From: Cutaneotrichosporon cavernicola
Taxonomy: Eukaryota; Basidiomycota; Tremellomycetes; Trichosporonales; Trichosporonaceae
DNA length: 64,000 nucleotides
Assembly (NCBI RefSeq): GCF_030864355.1
Contig: NC_083397.1
Location: forward strand, 1,240,001 to 1,304,000
Reading direction: 5' to 3'
The position numbers were made by a program, and so were the translations under genes. This document shows positions 57,805 through 64,000 of this stretch, in pieces (positions within the stretch are counted from its first letter, which is position 1; every line of letters starts with the position of its first letter). The notes beneath the pieces are model-generated. The model worked only from the letters and a program-made list of their open reading frames with translations. It was not told the origin of the DNA and did not search any database.

Positions 57805-58619
57805 TTAGAGCTCCTTGGACTCGTGCTTGGGCTGCTCGGGCGGCGCACTGCCGTCCTTGGCCATCGAGATCTTGATCTTGTCGAAAAGCCTGTCTGTCGC
57901 GTACTCGACCGGGTGGTCGAACAGGTATGGCAGGAAAGGGACGATACCAATACCGACTGCGCTCGGGAGCCAGCGTTTGGCGAACACGTTCTTGCTGTTC
58001 TTGACCGCCTTGGCTGTCTGTGCCACTGCCGTGTGGATCGTGAATGCGGGCAGCGCCATCGATGCCAGACCCTGGAACACCGAGCGCTTGACTGCGACCA
58101 TGGAGAGGCGAGTAGGCTCGGAGAAGTTGGCGGCCTCCCATGCCGTCGGGCCCTGTTCTTTCGCCTTGTAAGTGGTAAAAGCCACGTCGCCGATGAGGTA
58201 CGCCCACGAGATACCGTATGCGGCGGTGACTGGGATGAGCGATCCGAAGCGAGGCCGAGGCGATGCAGGAAGAATCCAAGCCAAGACCCGATACCATTGC
58301 TCAGATTACTCACCGACCCAAGGCGGAACAACGGGGCGGAACGCCTCGCCGACATCCGACGCTAGCGTCAGCACATCCATCCCAACACCTACTGTATGCC
58401 GTGTATCGCGATCCTGCGCGCACGACATCACGAATACGGCGGAGGTACGCGGCTAAGGTGAGCTGTGCCTGGTAATGGCGCACCGTATCGAACATTCGAG
58501 TCAACAGAGTCAGCATCCTCTTCTACGAGGACGTCGAGCTGCTTATCGGCCTTGTTCTCGACTAGCTCGACTTCGCGCTTGACCTCGCTCTCGATCTTCT
58601 GGGTGATGGACTTTGCCAT
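57805..58619 (-). CDS. MTP18: Mitochondrial fission process protein, MTP18/MTFP1-like
   Basis: Predicted inner-membrane protein implicated in mitochondrial fission. Exons 58619-58484, 58452-58393, 58361-58314 and 58229-57805 give 222 aa. Removing two 31-nt introns (58483-58453, 58392-58362) restores the family block DSVDSNVRYAAYLRRIRDVV, then RYTAYTSDVGEAFRPVVPPWVV and, after intron 3, TAAYGISWAYLIGDVAF, which is diagnostic. Further segments are FQGLASMALPAFTIHTAV and VGIGIVPFLPYLFDHPVEYATD. Two or three membrane spans are likely. The N-terminal about 40 residues are Lys/Glu-rich and helical. Confidence 0.93.
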
Positions 58620-59057
58620 GTCGTTAAAAGAGTTAGTGGGAGAAACAAAGCGGGCTCGGGCTTTGACTTGAAGAGTAGTGTTTCGACCGAGGCGAACAGC
58701 CCAAGCGGGTCGCTGGATGCAGTGTCTGGATCTTGTTGGGTGACATGCCGGCTTTGTGCCGATATGATGGCATCAGCGTCGTCACATTCAAACCAAACCA
58801 ATTATAGCTGATCGTAAACAAGATCTCGCCTCAGGACCTCAATGTGCTCCACGTGATTAAATCAGGGGACAAGATACAGAGTAGGCTAGTTGGCCCTTCT
58901 GGCCGCATCTTGGCATCCGCTCCCTCAACTCATCCCCACTTGGTTAGAACGTTAGAATCCAAGATCATCAGAACATCTATTCCATCTATTCCATCTCTTA
59001 CATTACACCTATACCCACTATCTTACGGTTTCTCTTGTCTCACACCCCTATTCCACA
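58620..59057. promoter_or_regulatory. Divergent intergenic region
   Basis: Spacer between the MTP18-like gene and the SGNH-like gene. Short ATCTATTCC units repeat at about 58975-58995. Confidence 0.4.
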
Positions 59058-60616
59058 ATGGCCACAGGCCGCTACGTTCCACCGCACATGCGGAACCGTG
59101 GGCCCGCCCCCCCTGGGCCCGCCCCCCCATCTCCCTCCACCTCCACATCCCGGTACACTCCCTCGCAAACCGGCGCCCACTCGCAAAGAGATGCTTCCAG
59201 TCCACGCGGGCACGCCCGTCCCCTCTGGTCTAATGGGGATCGCGAACGCGAACCACGTTCAGACATCAACATCAATCGCGCCGACCGCGCCGACTCGCTC
59301 AACCCTAGAGGACCAGCACCAACACTGCACGTGTTCGGAGATAGCTTTGCCGGCCCGTTCAAGCTGCTCGACTCGGGGTCGGCGCGTGTGCGCTCATTCA
59401 AAGGCGCGAGTGCCAAGGGCCTCAACAACCCCAAGTCAATCAAGCAGGTATCAAACGACCTCGTGCCCCTCCTCAACCAGCTCCTTGCACCCCCACCATA
59501 CGCCTACCTCCCGCCAGCAGGGCGATATGCCCTGCTTCTCTTTGGCAACGTACGTCGCAGTATCTACCACGCTAATACCAGGTGGATTTACAGATCAACT
59601 ACCTGTGGCAGCTGCAGCACAAGCCCATCGTTCCCGCCACATGGGACGAGCACATCGAGTACACCGAGGAAGAGAGTGCAATCTCCACACCCGCGGAGAA
59701 CCTGCTGGCGAGCGCGACGGAGACTGTGGGCCGCGGACCGGCATTGGGTCCAGAACGGTTCGTTGACAACGTCACACGCGCGTACATGGCCTGGCTTGAG
59801 CGCGAGGTCGTGAACGGGCCCATTGGGCGGCGCGCCGCCGAGGTTGCGGCCCAAGCGAACGGTGAGAACCGCGGCGTCAGGAGACTCGCGCCCACCAAGG
59901 TTCTCGTTGGTGCTGCCCTCCCCCCACTCATCCAGGATGACACGCTTCCGCAGATCCCCGGCAAGTACGTCGAACGCTTAGAGGAGGATCATGCGAAGGC
60001 GCAGCGTGCGCTCGAGCGCGGCTCCGGTGGTACTAGCGAGCGCATCTCGCGCACCCCGTGGGCCAAGGTGGGCTCCTCGCCAACTCTTGGGGTGGAGGAG
60101 GATCTGGCCAAGGTGTCCTTGAACGGCGGCGCGTCGCCGGCTGACTCTGCGCCAAAGGTGTCGGTCGCAGACCTCATTGCACACGACCCAGCCCTGTGCA
60201 CCAAGACCGTGCGCATCGCCATGACGAACCGTTTCAACGCATCTCTCCGTGACTTCTGCGCCAAGCACCCAACCATGCTTGAGTTTGTGGACATTGCCGA
60301 CGACATGCTGGCTGCCGATGCTGCCGAGCGCGAAAGCACCGGCGACCCGGCGCCCGAGATTGCCGGCGAGGTGGACCGCGCTGTGTGGGCATGTCCCGTC
60401 GACTTGAGCAACATTCACCCGCTGTGGGAGCCGACTCTGCCTCTCTGGCTCAAGAAATTGCAGCCGATTGGCGTGCCGACCGATTCATTCACGTACGCCG
60501 CCGACGCAGAGGAGACGATGCGCGCCTACGAGGAGGACAAGAAGCGGCGGATGAACAAGGCCGACAACGAGTCTCGGTTGGACGGCGGGGACCGGATCAA
60601 GCTCCGCGACGAGTAG
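59058..60616 (+). CDS. SGNH-hydrolase-like protein of unknown function
   Basis: Exons 59058-59549 and 59582-60616 give 508 aa; the intron is 32 nt. A disordered N-terminus (MATGRYVPPHMRNRGPAPP) resembles termini of RNA-associated proteins. The segment TLHVFGDSFAGPFKLLD has the GDS block of SGNH/GDSL hydrolases. RSFKGASAKGLNNPKSI and LLFGNVDLQINYLWQL follow, the latter with an N-containing strand like SGNH block III. The remaining half contains VRIAMTNRFNASLRDFCAKHP, EFVDIADDML and a terminal DLSNIHPLWEPTLPLW, where the DxxxxH spacing fits block V. I infer a catalytic SGNH fold, but no known family name is assigned. Confidence 0.75.
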
Positions 60617-61756
60617 TGTCTGTTAGTGTTGTATTCTTGCTGTCTACTGTACATGCACGGGTACTCGTCGCTGGTCGTCGGTGATAATAGTGGAGGTGCC
60701 AAGAAGTTGTAACGTAAGCACGAGCAGTCTGCCATAGTTGTCGTCCAGTCTGCCAACTGCATATCCTTGCAACTCGGCCGATTGCCCAAGTGTGCCAGGA
60801 ACCGGATGAGTTTGATAGGTTCTGATATCGTCATTTGCCACCTCCCTCCTTTCCTCACCAGCACTGACATCTAGAGCGTGCATGTCAATACGCACAGCCA
60901 GCAGCCAGGGAGAAAGGATCCATGTATCCCATACGGGATCGTAAGCTGCGCTGGACCTGACATAGTGGTCAGAATGTAGCACGTAGCGCACCCGGTAGGT
61001 AGATGGGCAAGTGGCAGTATGGTGACGCGTGACCTTCACTGCCCGCGTTCCTAGAGACGGGTCGCAACGCGCCCTAGAACGCGTTCCTCGCCACCAACCA
61101 CCGCCAACACCACCTAGTCTCGATGCATGCATGGATGTGGGAGAGAGGTATCGCAACACCTAGACAATAGATGTACCGCCGTCTGTCTCGCTTTTTCCTT
61201 ATAGTGTAGTGTAGTGTGGCTACAGTGGTGCAAGTTGGTTGGGTGAAATTGAAGGGCAAGGTGCGTTTAACAAGGAGCTTAAAGAGGTCAAAGCCAAGAC
61301 GGGGTGGTGGCGTCGTTTTGTTCACCCTACGCGTAGTATTCCCCACCCCTCCATTGCACCTTTACACCTTTATCCAAACACACTCTTGTCACTCTTGTCA
61401 TTGTCTCCTTTATTCTCTTGACGACTCTCTTCTTCTCATTCTCTTTACATTCTCATTCATCATTGCAATTCACGAGTCATCATCTCGCGCGCTGCACTTC
61501 TTTCTGTACAGCCACTTGACGAGATCAGCACAAGCACAAGCACAAGCACACGCACACGCCCCTTCCCGCTAGGACACGACACGCACAGCGCACACACGAC
61601 CTCTCCACCCACACCCCACACCAGACTATTCCTCCTTGATTGCACCTTCCTTGGTCGCCCCTTCTGTCCCAACCCCCCTACTCTTCGGTTCCCCCTTCCA
61701 CTTGACTGCTTCTCCCACTTCATCTTCGTTGCACCCTCCACCACACCACAACAACA
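60617..61756. other. Intergenic region with pyrimidine-rich leader
   Basis: 3' flank of the SGNH-like gene, then a C/T-rich stretch (about 61340-61756) that is probably promoter and 5' UTR of the CLC gene. Short GCACAA/GCACAC repeats lie at 61527-61557. Confidence 0.45.
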
Positions 61757-64000
61757 ATGGACCGCCGTGGCTCAGCCAGTAATCCTGGCTCGGGCTTGCG
61801 CGGCGCACGGCCACCTTCGATCGCCTCGACGCGCCGCGGCACCCTCCCAGCCACTACCCACTCGCGCGGCCAGTCGAGCGACGAGCCCAGGTGAGTCTCG
61901 TGCGCTTGGACAGTCACGTCGCGCTGCCGCCTTTGACCCTATGCTCGGCCCTCGTCCCACCTTCAGCCACTAACCCAAGCCTACCACCCTCACCCATGAC
62001 CTACTTCCCCAACCCGTCGACATTCACCTCGGAGCCGCCCTCGTCGCAGTACGTCCCGGCCAGCATCCAGACGTCGCCAAGCCTCGCTAGCGTTCGCGAG
62101 CTCGGCTCGGTTTCGCAGTCGTCGCTCTCCCTCAGCTCGGACTATGATGCGGACCCTGTTGCACGGACCCCGCGTCTCAACCCGACCCCTGGCATCGGTG
62201 ATCTCCAGTCACAGCAGGCCATGCCTATCCAGTCGGCGTATCAGCCGACGCCGACCGGTCACCGCGGCGACTCGGTCCCCGTCCTCGGCGCTAGTCCCCG
62301 GCTCAGCAGCTCGCGACGTAGTGCGAGCGTCGCCAGTGTTAGACCCGTCAACACGCCGACGTATGGCGCGACGAGCCACCTCGGTCCCTCGCTGTCGGGG
62401 AGTCTTGGCGGCCTTGGATTCGGGCCCGACTCCTCGTTGGGTTCAGCACTGGGCCTCGGGACAGCAGATCAGCGGCGCATCTCGTCGATGGCATCAGGCA
62501 GCTCGACGGGCCGGCGCATCGAGAGCCCGAAGCTGCCTTCCCTCACTCTTCCGAGCACTGGGTACACTACAAGCAGGTCGCAACCCTCCACCGCGCATGG
62601 GACGCCGCGCATTCGCAAGGAGGAGAACGCATTCGGGAGTGGATCGCGCGGCCGCCGCTCAGCGTCGCGCCCGCCTGGCGGTGGCCACCGCCGCGGCATT
62701 AGCGTGTCGTCCAACCTCTCGCCGGTACAGCAAATCCAGTCCCCGGCGTCCCCGACCGGCTCCGTGTTCCGCAAGCTCAAGACCGTGTCGAGCAACCTTG
62801 GCCTCACACTCCATCGCACGCATACGGCGTACGACGACGACTCGGACTACGACGACAATGGCGAAGACGAGGGCAAGATCGCCAACGGCACCCGCGTGTG
62901 GTACTCGTCGTATGTTACGATTGACTGGCTGCACGACGCGATCAAGGAGTCCTCGCGCATCCGTCGTATCCGTCATCTTCGCAACCGCTCGGTGCGCGGT
63001 GCCATCTCGAATGCTTGGGACCGCTTCCAGGGCTGGCTTATCGTGACAGTCGTCGGCGTTCTCACGGCACTTGTCGCGTTTCTTATCATTCGCGCTGAAA
63101 TGGGCTTCTTCGACCTCAAGGAGGGATACTGCGCACGATCCTGGGGTTCCGCCAAGCGCCTCTGCTGCGCCCCCCGGCACGGCACACACCCTGGCGTCAC
63201 AAGTGGCGACGAGGAGGACTGTGGCGACTGGATCACCTGGGCCCAGGTCTTTGGCGGCAGTGACGAGGCGGAGGCGTCGTTCTGGGCCGAGCCCGAGTTC
63301 ATGGCATACTTCTTTGTCGCCGTCTCCCTTGCTTGCTTGTCGTCTGCTCTCACGTACTACCTCACTTCGTCGGCCAACCACATTACCTCTAAGGACTCGG
63401 CATTCCTTGGTCCTGTGGCCGAGACTCAAACCGCACAACTCGTGACTCCTATCAAGGCGCCCAACGAGCGCGAACCCCTCATTACGCCGGGCTCTGAACC
63501 TAGCTCTGGACCCCCACCTCAGCCGGCGCGCCCAGTCATCTACATGGCGGCTGGTAGTGGTATCCCAGAGATTAAGACGATCCTTTCCGGCTTCGTGATC
63601 CACGGGTACCTCGGCATGTCAACACTGGTCGTCAAGAGTATTGGCTTAGCCATGTCCGTCGGCTCGGGTCTCTCACTCGGCAAGGAGGGTCCGTTCGTTC
63701 ACATTGCATCTTGCATCGCCAACATTGTCTCTCGCGCATTCGCCAAATACGACCACAACGAGTTGAAGAGACGTGAGATCTTATCATCTGCATGTGCCGC
63801 CGGCGTTGCCGTGTCCTTCGGCGCGCCAATCGGTGGCGTCCTGTTCTCGCTCGAAGAAGTGTCGTACTACTTCCCGCCCAAGGTCATGTGGCGGGCGTTT
63901 TGGTGTGCAGCCGTCGCGGCAATCACACTTCGCGCGCTCAACCCGTACGGCAACGGCTCGATCGTCCTGTTTGCCGTGACCTACACCAAGGAGTACCACT
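61757..64000 (+). CDS. CLC-type chloride channel / Cl-/H+ antiporter, partial
   Basis: Intracellular or plasma-membrane chloride transporter of the Gef1/ClC-3 class. Exons 61757-61890 and 61980-64000 (open at the window end) give about 718 codons. About 350 residues of Ser/Pro-rich cytosolic N-terminus precede an acidic stretch (DDDSDYDDNGEDEGK). Then come TIDWLHDAIKESSR, the first span WLIVTVVGVLTALVAFLII, a luminal loop with several Cys, and the selectivity signatures GSGIPEIKTILSGFVI and GKEGPFVHIA with the gating glutamate. GAPIGGVLFSLEEVSYYF follows. The first intron ends at AAG (61979); the nearby CAG would hit a stop. The N-terminus is much longer than in yeast Gef1. Confidence 0.95.

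Overview
The window reads as nuclear DNA of a basidiomycetous yeast, most likely Tremellomycetes and plausibly Trichosporonales. The reasons are GC-rich coding sequence, many GT-AG introns with a CTGAC/CTAAC-like branch site just before the 3' AG, short intergenic spacers, and eukaryotic proteins throughout (cytosolic uL1, mitochondrial bL28m, ATG8, NSE4, TAD2, PPIL3). No operons, CRISPR arrays or transposase genes were seen. Species placement is inference. Gene models were built by hand by joining exons so that splice phase and family alignment both hold.

Layout. 0-5.3 kb: bacterial-type glutaminase-STAS gene (runs off the left edge), divergent from a haem aldoxime dehydratase, then a Tra2-like SR splicing factor. 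5.3-10 kb: gene-poor, with one GPI-anchored secreted protein, a 35-bp tandem repeat and an intron-containing tRNA-Gln. 10.4-17.9 kb: alpha-arrestin-like protein, divergent ribosomal pair uL1/bL28m, Old Yellow Enzyme. 18-25 kb: tRNA-Met, then five small secretory-protein genes, all on the minus strand and several GPI-anchored. 26-34.3 kb: Dal5-type MFS transporter whose last exon is echoed in a 50-bp tandem repeat, peroxisomal acyl-CoA synthetase, decayed aspartic-protease gene, type-B carboxylesterase. 34.6-41 kb: densely packed unknown membrane protein, PPIL3 cyclophilin, NSE4, CDK-like kinase, ATG8. 41-45.4 kb: gene-free. 45.4-64 kb: large unknown disordered protein, acyl-CoA-binding protein, adenylate kinase, CGI-58/Cld1-like hydrolase, TAD2, a second acyl-CoA synthetase paralogous to the first, a proline-rich ORF, MTP18-like protein, SGNH-like unknown protein, and the 5' part of a CLC chloride transporter (runs off the right edge).

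Two themes recur. First, lipid and small-molecule handling: two peroxisomal acyl-CoA synthetases, ACBP, a CGI-58-like hydrolase, a carboxylesterase, an Old Yellow Enzyme and a Dal5-type permease. These are scattered, so no cluster is claimed. Second, very short introns: more than twenty introns of 31-37 nt in over ten genes are required to restore conserved protein sequence. The least explained items are the secretory-protein array at 18.8-25 kb, the terminal-exon repeat at 26 kb, and the unrecognised proteins at 34.7-35.8, 45.4-47.9 and 59.1-60.6 kb.
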